In this document: piece by piece, positions 34,695 to 45,191 of the stretch
Layout of the letters: the number at the start of each line of letters is the position of its first letter
Numbering within the stretch: position 1 is the first letter of the stretch
DNA from: Pseudaquabacterium pictum
GTDB lineage: Bacteria > Pseudomonadota > Gammaproteobacteria > Burkholderiales > Burkholderiaceae_C
Length of the DNA: 64,000 nt
NCBI RefSeq assembly: GCF_005403045.1
Contig: NZ_BJCL01000006.1
Coordinates: 186,001-250,000 of the forward strand
Direction of reading: 5' to 3'
Translations under genes and position numbers: made by a program
The notes under the pieces: model-generated
Told to the model about the DNA's origin: nothing
Database searches by the model: none
Seen by the model: the letters and a program-made list of their open reading frames with translations, nothing else

Positions 34695-37622
34695 TCAGTC
34701 GCGCGGCAGGTCCGCCGCCAGACGCCAGCCGGGGGTGTCCACTGCCAGCGGTTCGCCGGTCGCAGCGGCCAGGCCCAGCCCGGCCAGATGGCGCTGGGCA
34801 TCCTCGCGCTCGGAGCGCACGCTGACGGGCTGGGCGATCGCCCAGCGCACCATGGCCACGCCGGTGCCGGTGTCGCCCAGGGCCGCCAGCACCACGCCAG
34901 CGGTGGACAGGCACTGCACCAGCAGCGGCAGGGTGCCGATGGCATGGGCGATCGCCAGGGCGGCATGCACGTCGGCCAGCGCGCCGCGCTGGCGGTGCAG
35001 CCGGGCCGTGCCTCGGGCCCGGGCCAGCCAGGCCGCGGCCTCGATCATCGGCGGCCCCAGCCGCTGGGCGGACGCCACGGCCTGCGCGGCCCAGCGCGTG
35101 GCCGCATCCAGGCGGCCGGCGCTCTCGTGCACCAGCGCGAGGTTGACCAGCAGATAGGGTTCGTCCTCCAGCCGCTGGGTCTGCCGCGCCACGGTCAGGC
35201 CCTCGTGCAGCATGGCCAGCGCCTCGTCGTGGCGGCCCAGCAGCCGCAGCAGGTTGCCGCTGTTGTTGAGCAGGTACAGGTGGCCGTGCAGCTGCCCGGT
35301 GGCCCGCACCCCGGCCAGCGCCTCGGCCGATGCCGCCAGCGCGGCTTCGTAGTGGCCCAGCACCTTCTCCGCCAGCGCCACCCGGCCGAGCGCACGCCAG
35401 ACCTCGCGCCCATCGCCGCCGGCACGGGCCAGGGTCAGCATCTGGGCAAACGCGGCCCGGGCCCCGACGTTGTCGCCGCGCAGCCACTGCAGGTTGCCCG
35501 CGGTGCCACAGGCCTGCATGCGCAGGGGCTCGAAACCCCAGGCCGTGGCCAGGGCCTCCAGACGCTGGTTGGCGGCGGCGGCGGCATCCAGCGCACTGCC
35601 GGCCAGGTGGCAGCGGGCCTGTCCGGCCTCCAACTGGGCCAGCAGGTGCGCCGCGGTGCGCTGGCCGGTCGTCGGCGCCGCCGGTACGGCCTCCGGCACG
35701 ACGCCCGGGCCCACCAGGGCCAGCGCCGCCTGCAGCGCTGCCAGCGCCTCGCGCCACTGCGCGCGCTGCAGCAGCGCATCCGGGTAGGCCGTGGCCAGCT
35801 GGTCGAGGACCGGCAGGTCGCCCTGGTCCAGGGCCCACTGCCAGGCGGCCTGGGCGTGCGGCAGGGCGGCGGCCAGGGCCTGGCTGTCGCGCCCCAGCAC
35901 GGCCGCCACATGGCGGGCATGGCGTGCCTGCAGCGCCGAAGCGTCGGTGACCAGCGGTGCGGCCAGGCGCCGCAGCAGCGGATGCAGTGAGAACTGGCCC
36001 GCGTCGTCCACCTGCAGCAGCGAGCGGTCGACCAGGGCCGCCAGCACCGGCAGGGGTGCCGGCAGCACCTGGCGCGCCAGCGCGCGCTGGCAGGGGCCCG
36101 GCAGCGCGGCCAGCTGGGCCAGCACCCGCTGCTCGGCCGGTCCCAGCATCCGCCAGCTGCGCTCGAAGGCCGCCCGCACGCCGCGCTCGCCAGGTGCGGA
36201 CGCATCCAGCAGGTCCAGCGAGGCGGCCAGTTCCTCCCGCATGGCCTGCACCGGCATCAACCGCCGCCAGGCGGCCAGCAGCTCGATGGCCAGCGGCAGG
36301 CCGGCCACCTCGTGCAGCAGGTGCACCACGGCGGCGGCTTCGGCGCCGAGCTGGAAGTCGGCGCGCGCCGCCAGGGTGCGCAGCTCGAACAGCTGGACGG
36401 CATCGTTGGCGCGCAGCACTTCGGGGTCGGTCTCGTCCAGATCGGGCAGTGGCAGCCCGTCCAGCGGCAGCCGCCACTCGCCGGCCACGCCCAGGGGTGC
36501 GCGCGCGGTGGCCAGCACCTGCAGATTCGGCACGTCGGCCAGCAGCGTGGCCAGCGGTGCGGCCAGCGGCAGGTGCTCGCAGTTGTCCAGCACCAGCAGC
36601 CGCGCTGGGCTGCCGAGTGCGCGCGCCAGTGCCACCCAGGGCGGCAGGGTGGCGTCGAGCGGGCGGCCGCAGGCGCCGGCGATGCGCGCGGGCACGGCTT
36701 CGGTGCCGGTCAAGTCCTCGAGCGGCACCCAGGTTCCGGCCAGACTGGCGAGCAGGGCACGGGCCAGCGCGCTCTTGCCCACGCCCGGCGGACCCAGGAG
36801 GGTGAGCACCCGGCAGCCCGGCGTGGCCAGACGCTGGCGGACCAGCGCCTGCTCCTGCCGGCGTCCCACCACCCCCGGTGCGGGCACCGGGGCTGGCATG
36901 GCGCTGCGGTGCAGGTCGTCGGCCAGCTGGCGCACGGCGGCCGACGGTTCCAGCTGCAAGGTCGCCGACAGGCGGTCGGCATAGGCGGTCACCGCGGCGC
37001 GGGCTGCATCGCCTCGGCCCAGCGCCTGCTGCGCCCGGGCCAGCGCCTGCAGCGCCAGCTCGTCCAGCGGGTCGAGCCGCAACAGCGCCTCGGCCAGCCG
37101 CAGCAGCGCGGCCGGCTGGTCGGCCAGTTCGGCCAGGCGGCAGGCGCAGGCCTCCTGCCAGCGGGACTGCAGGCGCAGGCGCTCGGCGTCCAGCCAGTCG
37201 CGCGATGCAGCCGGCCAGGCGGCGTCCAGTCCCTGCAGCAAGGGGCCACCGTAGGCGGCCACCGCCTCGTCATGCCGACCGGCGTCGCAGGCCGCCTCGA
37301 AGCGCAGCAGGTCGGAATCGGGTGACCAGCGCAGCAGCTCACCACGCTGGTCGATGGCGCCCACGCCATCCACCTTGCGCGCCAGGTGGATCACCTTGCG
37401 CAGGTTGCTGCGTGCGCTGTCGAGGTCGCGGTCGGGGTAGAGCTGGTCGGCCAGGACATCGCGGTGCAGCCAGTCGCGGCGGCAGGCCAGCAATGCCAGC
37501 AGGCCGTGGGCGCGGTCTGGCCGCAGCGGCACGGTGCGATCGGGCAGCAGCAGCGCCGGCGGCCCCAGCAGGCGCAGCGACGGCACCACCTGCGGCGCTC
37601 CGGACGGATCGGCGGTGGACAT
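34695..37622 (-). CDS. BTAD/AAA-type transcriptional regulator with TPR-like C-terminus
   Basis: A 975-residue regulator with an OmpR-like winged helix plus BTAD domain (residues about 15-240; [47 protein letters not shown]), a STAND-type ATPase (Walker [14 protein letters not shown] near residue 285, Walker [12 protein letters not shown] near 350) and a C-terminal half of TPR-like helical repeats ([23 protein letters not shown]). Such proteins are ATP-dependent transcription activators that sense an inducer through the TPR part. ATG 37622; longer upstream frame is within the divergent lipoprotein. It faces a two-gene unit at 37722 across 99 bp, the likely target, and precedes sdaA. Confidence 0.88.
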   Translation of the reverse strand: MSTADPSGAPQVVPSLRLLGPPALLLPDRTVPLRPDRAHGLLALLACRRDWLHRDVLADQLYPDRDLDSARSNLRKVIHLARKVDGVGAIDQRGELLRWSPDSDLLRFEAACDAGRHDEAVAAYGGPLLQGLDAAWPAASRDWLDAERLRLQSRWQEACACRLAELADQPAALLRLAEALLRLDPLDELALQALARAQQALGRGDAARAAVTAYADRLSATLQLEPSAAVRQLADDLHRSAMPAPVPAPGVVGRRQEQALVRQRLATPGCRVLTLLGPPGVGKSALARALLASLAGTWVPLEDLTGTEAVPARIAGACGRPLDATLPPWVALARALGSPARLLVLDNCEHLPLAAPLATLLADVPNLQVLATARAPLGVAGEWRLPLDGLPLPDLDETDPEVLRANDAVQLFELRTLAARADFQLGAEAAAVVHLLHEVAGLPLAIELLAAWRRLMPVQAMREELAASLDLLDASAPGERGVRAAFERSWRMLGPAEQRVLAQLAALPGPCQRALARQVLPAPLPVLAALVDRSLLQVDDAGQFSLHPLLRRLAAPLVTDASALQARHARHVAAVLGRDSQALAAALPHAQAAWQWALDQGDLPVLDQLATAYPDALLQRAQWREALAALQAALALVGPGVVPEAVPAAPTTGQRTAAHLLAQLEAGQARCHLAGSALDAAAAANQRLEALATAWGFEPLRMQACGTAGNLQWLRGDNVGARAAFAQMLTLARAGGDGREVWRALGRVALAEKVLGHYEAALAASAEALAGVRATGQLHGHLYLLNNSGNLLRLLGRHDEALAMLHEGLTVARQTQRLEDEPYLLVNLALVHESAGRLDAATRWAAQAVASAQRLGPPMIEAAAWLARARGTARLHRQRGALADVHAALAIAHAIGTLPLLVQCLSTAGVVLAALGDTGTGVAMVRWAIAQPVSVRSEREDAQRHLAGLGLAAATGEPLAVDTPGWRLAADLPRD

Positions 37623-37721
37623 GGCGCGGGAGTATCGCGGCGGCGAAACGCCGGCGAAACGGCCGCTGCCTAAGGTTGTCGCCTGGCTGGTGGAGCCAGC
37701 CGCCCTTGAAAGGACCAGGCG

Positions 37722-38192
37722 ATGATGTTGCACCGACTTCTGCCACCGCTGAGCCTGCTGTTGCTGGGCACCGGGCTCACCGCCTGCGGCGGCGGCGGCG
37801 ACGCGGACACGGCTGCACCGCTGCTGGCCGGTGTCCGGGTGGTCAGCCCGCTGCTCGATGATGCGGGGGGCTTGCATGCCGGCGACCCGGCAGCGGTGCC
37901 TGCCGATCCCGCCGCCCGCGCGCAACGGGCGCACCACGCCACAGCCGACCAGGCTGCCCAGCTGGAGGCGGCGCTGGGCGCGCAGGCCATTCCCGTGCGG
38001 GTGGACTGTGCGGCCGACGTGGCCGCTGCGGCCAGCCTGGCGCTGGCGCAGGCCCAGGGGCTGCAGCTGGAGCACCACCTGGACGTCGCGGCACCGGTGC
38101 TCGTGCGCGGCTGCGATCCGCGCGTGGCCGCCCGCGTGGCCGACCATCTCGCCGCCCACGGCCACACCCGGGTCTTCGTGGTGGCGGCATGA
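37722..38192 (+). CDS. Putative lipoprotein, hypothetical
   Basis: A 156-residue protein not recognised as a known family. It has a lipoprotein signal peptide: basic start, hydrophobic core LLPPLSLLLLGTG and lipobox LTAC, with the acylated Cys at residue 22 followed by GGGGDAD; an Asp is not at +2, so outer-membrane sorting is likely. The mature part is Ala-rich and helical with cysteines in VDCAADV and VRGCDPR that could form a disulfide, and the C-terminal half (DPRVAARVADHLAAHGHTRVFVVAA) resembles an alternating helix-strand fold. AGGA lies 7 nt before ATG 37722. It overlaps the next gene by 4 bp and is divergent from the BTAD regulator. Confidence 0.75.
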   Translation: MMLHRLLPPLSLLLLGTGLTACGGGGDADTAAPLLAGVRVVSPLLDDAGGLHAGDPAAVPADPAARAQRAHHATADQAAQLEAALGAQAIPVRVDCAADVAAAASLALAQAQGLQLEHHLDVAAPVLVRGCDPRVAARVADHLAAHGHTRVFVVAA

Positions 38193-38551
38193 GGCCGGCC
38201 ATGCTGCCCACCGAGAACGGGACCGACCACCACGGCCGGCCCTTGCACGCACCGCGCCCGGTGTTGTGGACGCGGGCCCGCTACCTGGTGCTGCTGACCT
38301 GGAGCTTCACCTTCTTCAGCTCGGTGCGGGTGTTGTCCTACCTGCCCACGCTGTGGGCCATCCATGCCAGTGGTGACTCGGGCCAGCATTCGCTGCTGAC
38401 CTGGAGCACCTGGCTGGGCGCCAACCTCACGATGGCCGCCTGGCTGCATGAACACAACGACCGGCGTGCCAACCGCGCCGTGGCGGTGAACCTGGCCAAT
38501 GCGCTGATGTGCGCGCTGACCGTGGCGCTGATCGCCTGGTACCGGTTCTGA
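38189..38551 (+). CDS. Small PQ-loop/SemiSWEET-like membrane protein
   Basis: A 120-residue protein with about three hydrophobic helices (residues 31-52, 68-86 and 97-118). The pattern YLPTLWAIHASGDSGQHSLLTWSTWLGAN...HNDRRANRAVAVNLAN resembles a single PQ-loop repeat: a helix-ending proline, a polar loop with S..TW, then a charged turn and an N-containing third helix; the PQ is PT here. SemiSWEETs of this size are dimeric sugar transporters, but this assignment is by eye. ATG 38189 overlaps the lipoprotein's TGA (ATGA), so the pair is translationally coupled; the charged N-terminus before helix 1 is about 30 residues. Confidence 0.72.
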   Translation: MRPAMLPTENGTDHHGRPLHAPRPVLWTRARYLVLLTWSFTFFSSVRVLSYLPTLWAIHASGDSGQHSLLTWSTWLGANLTMAAWLHEHNDRRANRAVAVNLANALMCALTVALIAWYRF

Positions 38552-38555
38552 GGAC

Positions 38556-38571
38556 GGCCGCCGCGGCGGCC
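38556..38571. repeat. 16-bp perfect palindrome between convergent genes
   Basis: GGCCGCCGCGGCGGCC lies in the 27 bp between the plus-strand membrane gene (ends 38551) and gcvP (ends 38579). It would form a very stable stem in transcripts from either side but has no U-run, so it may slow RNA polymerase or protect 3' ends without being a standard intrinsic terminator. Confidence 0.45.
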
Positions 38572-38578
38572 TGCACGG

Positions 38579-41533
<2,955 letters not shown>

Positions 41534-41567
41534 GGCGGTGGTGCTCAGGGCAGAAGGGTGGGGCAGG

Positions 41568-41942
41568 TCAGAGGGTCTTGAGCAGGGCGTCGTAGCCCGG
41601 CGGGTCCATCAGTTCGTCGAACTGGGCCATGTCGGTCACCTTGACCTTGAAGAACCAGCCTTCGCCCATCGGGTCGCTGTTGGCGAGGGCGGGGTTCTCG
41701 CGCAGGGCCTCGTTCACCTCGACCACCTCGCCGGTCACCGGCATGTAGATGTCGGCGGCGGCCTTCACGCTCTCGACCACGCCGGACACCTCGCCCTTGG
41801 CGTAGCTGCGGCCCACCTCGGGCAGGTCGACATAGACCACGTCGCCCAGCGCATCCTGCGCATGCAGGGTGATGCCGACGACCGCGGCCTCGTGGTCCTC
41901 GATGTTGATCCATTCATGGTCGGCGGTGAACTTGGTGGTCAT
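41568..41942 (-). CDS. gcvH: Glycine cleavage system H protein
   Basis: A 124-residue lipoyl carrier. The lipoylated K60 sits in [17 protein letters not shown], and the surrounding hybrid-fold motifs ([39 protein letters not shown]) are standard. It shuttles the aminomethyl group between GcvP and GcvT in the cytoplasm. It lies 38 nt after gcvT and 34 nt before gcvP in the operon. Confidence 0.97.
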   Translation of the reverse strand: MTTKFTADHEWINIEDHEAAVVGITLHAQDALGDVVYVDLPEVGRSYAKGEVSGVVESVKAAADIYMPVTGEVVEVNEALRENPALANSDPMGEGWFFKVKVTDMAQFDELMDPPGYDALLKTL

Positions 41943-41980
41943 GCGGGGGCTCCTCTTCGGGGACAGGTGTTGAACGGAAT

Positions 41981-43102
41981 TCAGCGGTGGTAACGGTGGG
42001 GCGTGAACGGCATCGGGCTCACGCGCATCGGCAGGCGCTTGCCGCGCACCTCGGCATACACCTCGTGCTGCAGGCCGGCGTGGTTGACGGCCAGGTAGGC
42101 CATGGCGATGGGCTCGAACACCGTCGGGCCCAGCGTGCCACTGGTCACCCGGCCCAGCGGCGAGCCGTGGGCGTCGACGATGGCGGCGCCTTCACGCACC
42201 GGCACCTTCTCCAGCCCGACCAGGCCCACCCGCTTGACCGCCACGCCCACCGTCAGGTGGCCGTCGATCACGCTGGAGCCGGGGTAACCGCCGGCGCGGG
42301 CGCCGCCCGGGCGGCGGATCTTCTGGATGGCCCAGGTCAGGCCGGCCTCGATGGGCGAGGTGCGGGTGTCGATGTCGTGGCCGTACAGGCACAGGCCGGC
42401 CTCCAGGCGCAGGGTGTCGCGTGCGCCCAGGCCGGCGGGCTGTACCTCGGGCTGGGCCAGCAGCGCGCGGGCCAGGGCCACGGCCTGGTCGGCGGGCACC
42501 GAGATCTCGAAGCCGTCCTCGCCGGTGTAGCCCGAGCGGGTGACGAAGCAGGCCGTGCCGGCCAGCTCGAAGTCACCACCGGTCATGAAGCTGAGCGTGG
42601 CCACGCCGGGGTTCAGCCGCTGCAGCGCCACCACCGCCTTCGGGCCCTGCAGCGCCAGCAGGGCGTGGTCGGGCATGGGCACCACCTGGCAACGGTGGCC
42701 GATGTGCGTGATCAGGTGCCGGGTGTCGTCGACCTTGCAGCCGGCATTGACCACCAGGAACAGGTGGTCGGCGCGGCGGGTCACCATCAGGTCATCCAGC
42801 AAACCGCCCTGGGCATTGGTGAAGAAGGCGTAGCGCTGCTTGTCCACCGGCAGGTCGATGATGTCCTGCGGCACCAGGCTTTCCAGCGCGGCGGCCGCAT
42901 CGGCGCCGCGCAGCTGCAGCTGGCCCATGTGCGAGACATCGAACAGCGCCGCCCCGTCGCGGCAGTGGCGGTGCTCGGCCAGGATGCCGGCGGGGTACTG
43001 CACCGGCATGGCATAGCCGGCGAAGGGCACCATCTTGGCGCCCAGTTCGACATGCAGGGCGTGCAGGGGCGTGTGGAGCAGCGGGGCGTTGTCAGCAGAC
43101 AT
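41981..43102 (-). CDS. gcvT: Glycine cleavage system aminomethyltransferase, T protein
   Basis: A 373-residue T protein that transfers the methylene group from GcvH to tetrahydrofolate, releasing ammonia. Motifs: HVELGAKMVPFAGYAMPVQY at the N-terminus, FDVSHMGQL, GLLDDLMV, FVTRSGYTGEDGFEI and the C-terminal GRVTSGTLGPT. ATG 43102 begins MSADNAPLLHTPLH; the in-frame extension upstream runs into the riboswitch and is rejected. The Shine-Dalgarno is weak (GAAAG), in line with regulation at the leader. First gene of the operon. Confidence 0.96.
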   Translation of the reverse strand: MSADNAPLLHTPLHALHVELGAKMVPFAGYAMPVQYPAGILAEHRHCRDGAALFDVSHMGQLQLRGADAAAALESLVPQDIIDLPVDKQRYAFFTNAQGGLLDDLMVTRRADHLFLVVNAGCKVDDTRHLITHIGHRCQVVPMPDHALLALQGPKAVVALQRLNPGVATLSFMTGGDFELAGTACFVTRSGYTGEDGFEISVPADQAVALARALLAQPEVQPAGLGARDTLRLEAGLCLYGHDIDTRTSPIEAGLTWAIQKIRRPGGARAGGYPGSSVIDGHLTVGVAVKRVGLVGLEKVPVREGAAIVDAHGSPLGRVTSGTLGPTVFEPIAMAYLAVNHAGLQHEVYAEVRGKRLPMRVSPMPFTPHRYHR

Positions 43103-43112
43103 GCGGAGCTTT

Positions 43113-43155
43113 CGAGGGCAGGACCAGACCCCAACCGAGTGGGGGGATGCCCTCG
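43113..43155 (-). promoter_or_regulatory. Possible expression platform of the glycine riboswitch
   Basis: On the minus strand CGAGGGCA (43155-43148) is perfectly complementary to TGCCCTCG (43120-43113), giving an 8 bp stem that encloses a second hairpin CCCCA-CTCGGT-TGGGG. The 5' arm overlaps the closing P1 strand of aptamer 2 (43151-43155), so the stem and the folded aptamer exclude each other. No U-run follows; the stem ends next to the weak Shine-Dalgarno GAAAG, which favours translational control or RNA processing over termination. The direction of the switch is not evident. Confidence 0.5.
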
Positions 43156-43364
43156 CTGTCCGCTTTACCTGAGAGATTGGCCGCCGCGCCTGTGCCACGG
43201 TGGCTTGCCCCTTCGGTGGACGGGCGCCCGCCTTGCGGCCTGGCCCGTCTCTCTCCAGACGAGGAACGCCGCGTTGCCGGGGCGCCGACCAGTCCTTTTG
43301 CCTGAGCGTTCGAGCCTTGCGGCCCTGCGCCTTCGGCGGCTTCTCGCGAAGCTCTCTCCTGGTC
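43151..43364 (-). promoter_or_regulatory. Tandem glycine riboswitch (gcvT motif, two aptamers)
   Basis: Aptamer 1 runs from 43364 to 43287: P1 is GACCAG/CTGGTC, with GGAGAGAGC at its 5' side, GCCGAAGGCGCA in the middle and CTCAGGCAAAAGGAC at its 3' side. Aptamer 2 runs from about 43265 to 43151: CTGGAGAGAGACGG, ACCGAAGGGGCAA and CTCTCAGGTAAAGCGGAC, closed by CCTCG/CGAGG. These are the conserved blocks of the glycine riboswitch, in the usual double arrangement with a linker of about 20 nt. It should raise gcvTHP expression when glycine is abundant, as known for the family. Confidence 0.95.
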
Positions 43365-43371
43365 GAAATCC

Positions 43372-43402
43372 AGTGTAGCAGCCCGGCCTATGATGGCGTC
43401 AT
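43372..43402 (-). promoter_or_regulatory. Candidate promoter of the gcv operon
   Basis: An extended -10, TGCTACACT, occupies minus-strand positions 43380-43372. A transcript starting about 7 nt downstream would begin at the first P1 base of aptamer 1 (43364), which supports the placement. The only -35-like hexamer, ATGACG at 43402-43397, has a long 19 nt spacer and overlaps the divergent gene's start. Confidence 0.4.
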
Positions 43403-43877
43403 GCACCCTGGCCCGGACGACGCCCTGACGCTGCGCAGGATCCTGCAGCAAGCCAAGACCATCGCCGTGGTCGGCCTGTCGGCCGAGTGGCACCGGCCCA
43501 GCTACTTTGCCGCGGCCTACATGCAGGGCAAGGGCTACCGCATCCTGCCGGTCAACCCGCGGCAGGCCGGCGGCACCATCCTGGGCATGCCCTGCGTGGC
43601 CCGGCTGGAGGACATCGCCGAGCCGGTCGACATCGTCGACGTGTTCCGCAAGACCGACGACGTTGGCCCGGTGGCGGCCAGCGCCATCGCCATCGGCGCG
43701 AAGTGCCTCTGGCAGCAGATCGGGGTGGTCAACCTCGCGGCCGACGCCGCCGTGCGCGCCGCCGGGCTCGACAGCGTGATGAACCGCTGCGTGAAGATCG
43801 AGCATGCGCGGCTGTTCGGCGGCCTGCACTGGGCGGGTGTCAACACCGGCGTGGTGTCGGCGCGCCGCCGGGCCTGA
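43401..43877 (+). CDS. CoA-binding domain protein (YccU family)
   Basis: A 158-residue cytoplasmic Rossmann-like protein made of one CoA_binding_2 domain. Family motifs: LQQAKTIAVVGLSAEWHRPSYFAAAYMQGKGYRILPVNP, VDIVDVFRKTDDVGPVA, and CLWQQIGVVNLAA...GLDSVMNRCVKIEHARLF near the end. The biochemical role of this family is not established. ATG 43401 is the first sensible start, within 40 bp of the divergent riboswitch transcript. It precedes the O-acetylhomoserine sulfhydrylase by 9 nt and probably shares its transcript, an arrangement seen with sulfur amino-acid genes. Confidence 0.88.
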   Translation: MHPGPDDALTLRRILQQAKTIAVVGLSAEWHRPSYFAAAYMQGKGYRILPVNPRQAGGTILGMPCVARLEDIAEPVDIVDVFRKTDDVGPVAASAIAIGAKCLWQQIGVVNLAADAAVRAAGLDSVMNRCVKIEHARLFGGLHWAGVNTGVVSARRRA

Positions 43878-43886
43878 AGGACGAGC

Positions 43887-45191
43887 ATGACGGACCGCAT
43901 CTTCCAGCCCGAGACCCTGGCCATCCATGCCGGCCAGGTCCCCGACCGCGAGACCGGCGCCCGCGCGCTGCCGATCTACCAGACCACCAGCTTCGTCTTC
44001 GACAGCGCCGACCATGCGGCCGACCTGTTCAACCTGGCCACCTTCGGCAATGTCTACAGCCGGCTGAGCAACCCCACGGTGGCCGCGCTGGAAGAGCGCG
44101 TGGCCGCGCTGGAAGGCGGCCGTGCCGCGGTGGCCAGCGCCAGCGGCATGGCCGCCGAGGCCATGGCGCTGATGACGCTGCTGCAGCAGGGCGACCATGT
44201 GGTGGCCGCCGGCGCGCTGTACGGCGGCACGGTGACCATGCTGGCCGTCAGCCTGGCCAAGTTCGGCATCACCACCACGTTTGTCGATGCGACGCAGCCA
44301 AAGGCCTTTGCCGCGGCGATCCAGCCCAACACCCGGGCGGTGTTTGCCGAGAGCCTGGGCAACCCCAGCCTGGCGGTGCTGGACATCGCCGCCGTGGCCG
44401 AGGTGGCCCATGCGCACGGGTTGCCCCTGGTCATCGACAACACCGTGCCCAGCCCGTTCCTGTGCAACCCGATCGCGCTGGGCGCCGACATCGTGGTGCA
44501 TTCGGCCACCAAATACCTGGCCGGCCACGGCACCACGCTGGGCGGGGTGATCGTGGAGAGCGGCAAGTTCCCCTGGGACAACGGCAAGTTTCCCGGCATG
44601 ACCGAGCCCAGCGCCGGCTACCACGGCGTGAAGTTCTACGAGACCTTCGGCGACTTCGGCTTCTGCATGCGGGCGCGCATGGAAACGCTGCGGGTCTATG
44701 GCTCGACGCTGAGCCCGATGAGCGCCTGGCAGATCCTGCAGGGCGTGGAGACGCTGCCGCTGCGCATGGAGCGGCACTGCAGCAATGCGCTGGCGGTGGC
44801 CCGGCACCTGCGCAGCCATCCGCGGGTGGGCTGGGTTAACTACCCCGGGCTGGACGACCATCCGCAGCATGCGCTGGTGCAGCGGCAGATGCGGTCCATC
44901 GGCGGGCGGCCCGGGGCGTCGGGCTTGCTGTCCTTCGGCGTGAAGGGCGGGATGGCGGCGGGCGTGAAATTCATCGAGTCAGCCCAGTTCATGAGCCACC
45001 TGGCCAACATCGGCGACACCCGCACGCTGATGATCCACCCGGCGTCGACCACCCACCGCCAGCTCAGCGATGAGCAGCAGCTGGCCGCCGGCGTGCCGCC
45101 CGACATGGTGCGGCTGTCGGTGGGGCTGGAGCACATCGACGACATCCTCTGGGACATCGACCAGGCCCTGGCGGCCAGCGCCGGCGCATGA
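43887..45191 (+). CDS. metY: O-acetylhomoserine sulfhydrylase (aminocarboxypropyltransferase)
   Basis: A 434-residue PLP enzyme making homocysteine from O-acetylhomoserine and sulfide. FQPETLAIHAGQVPDRETGARALPIYQT, YSRLSNPTVAALEERVAALEGG and the Schiff-base region HSATKYLAGHGT near residue 210 are those of MetY, as is the insertion SGKFPWDNGKFPGMTEPSAGYHG after it. GGAC upstream of ATG 43887 is the likely Shine-Dalgarno. It is closer to textbook MetY than the paralog at 1195-2493. Its stop overlaps the start of the gamma-glutamyltransferase (ATGA). No SAM riboswitch is visible upstream. Confidence 0.93.
   Translation: MTDRIFQPETLAIHAGQVPDRETGARALPIYQTTSFVFDSADHAADLFNLATFGNVYSRLSNPTVAALEERVAALEGGRAAVASASGMAAEAMALMTLLQQGDHVVAAGALYGGTVTMLAVSLAKFGITTTFVDATQPKAFAAAIQPNTRAVFAESLGNPSLAVLDIAAVAEVAHAHGLPLVIDNTVPSPFLCNPIALGADIVVHSATKYLAGHGTTLGGVIVESGKFPWDNGKFPGMTEPSAGYHGVKFYETFGDFGFCMRARMETLRVYGSTLSPMSAWQILQGVETLPLRMERHCSNALAVARHLRSHPRVGWVNYPGLDDHPQHALVQRQMRSIGGRPGASGLLSFGVKGGMAAGVKFIESAQFMSHLANIGDTRTLMIHPASTTHRQLSDEQQLAAGVPPDMVRLSVGLEHIDDILWDIDQALAASAGA

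Noticed and set aside
43200-43877. Extended start for the CoA-binding protein at 43200
   Set aside because: The extension lies inside the glycine riboswitch on the other strand and is not conserved-looking; ATG 43401 begins the domain.
43372-43960. A SAM-type riboswitch before the second metY
   Set aside because: metY starts 9 nt after the CoA-binding gene, leaving no room, and no SAM aptamer blocks are visible upstream of that gene.
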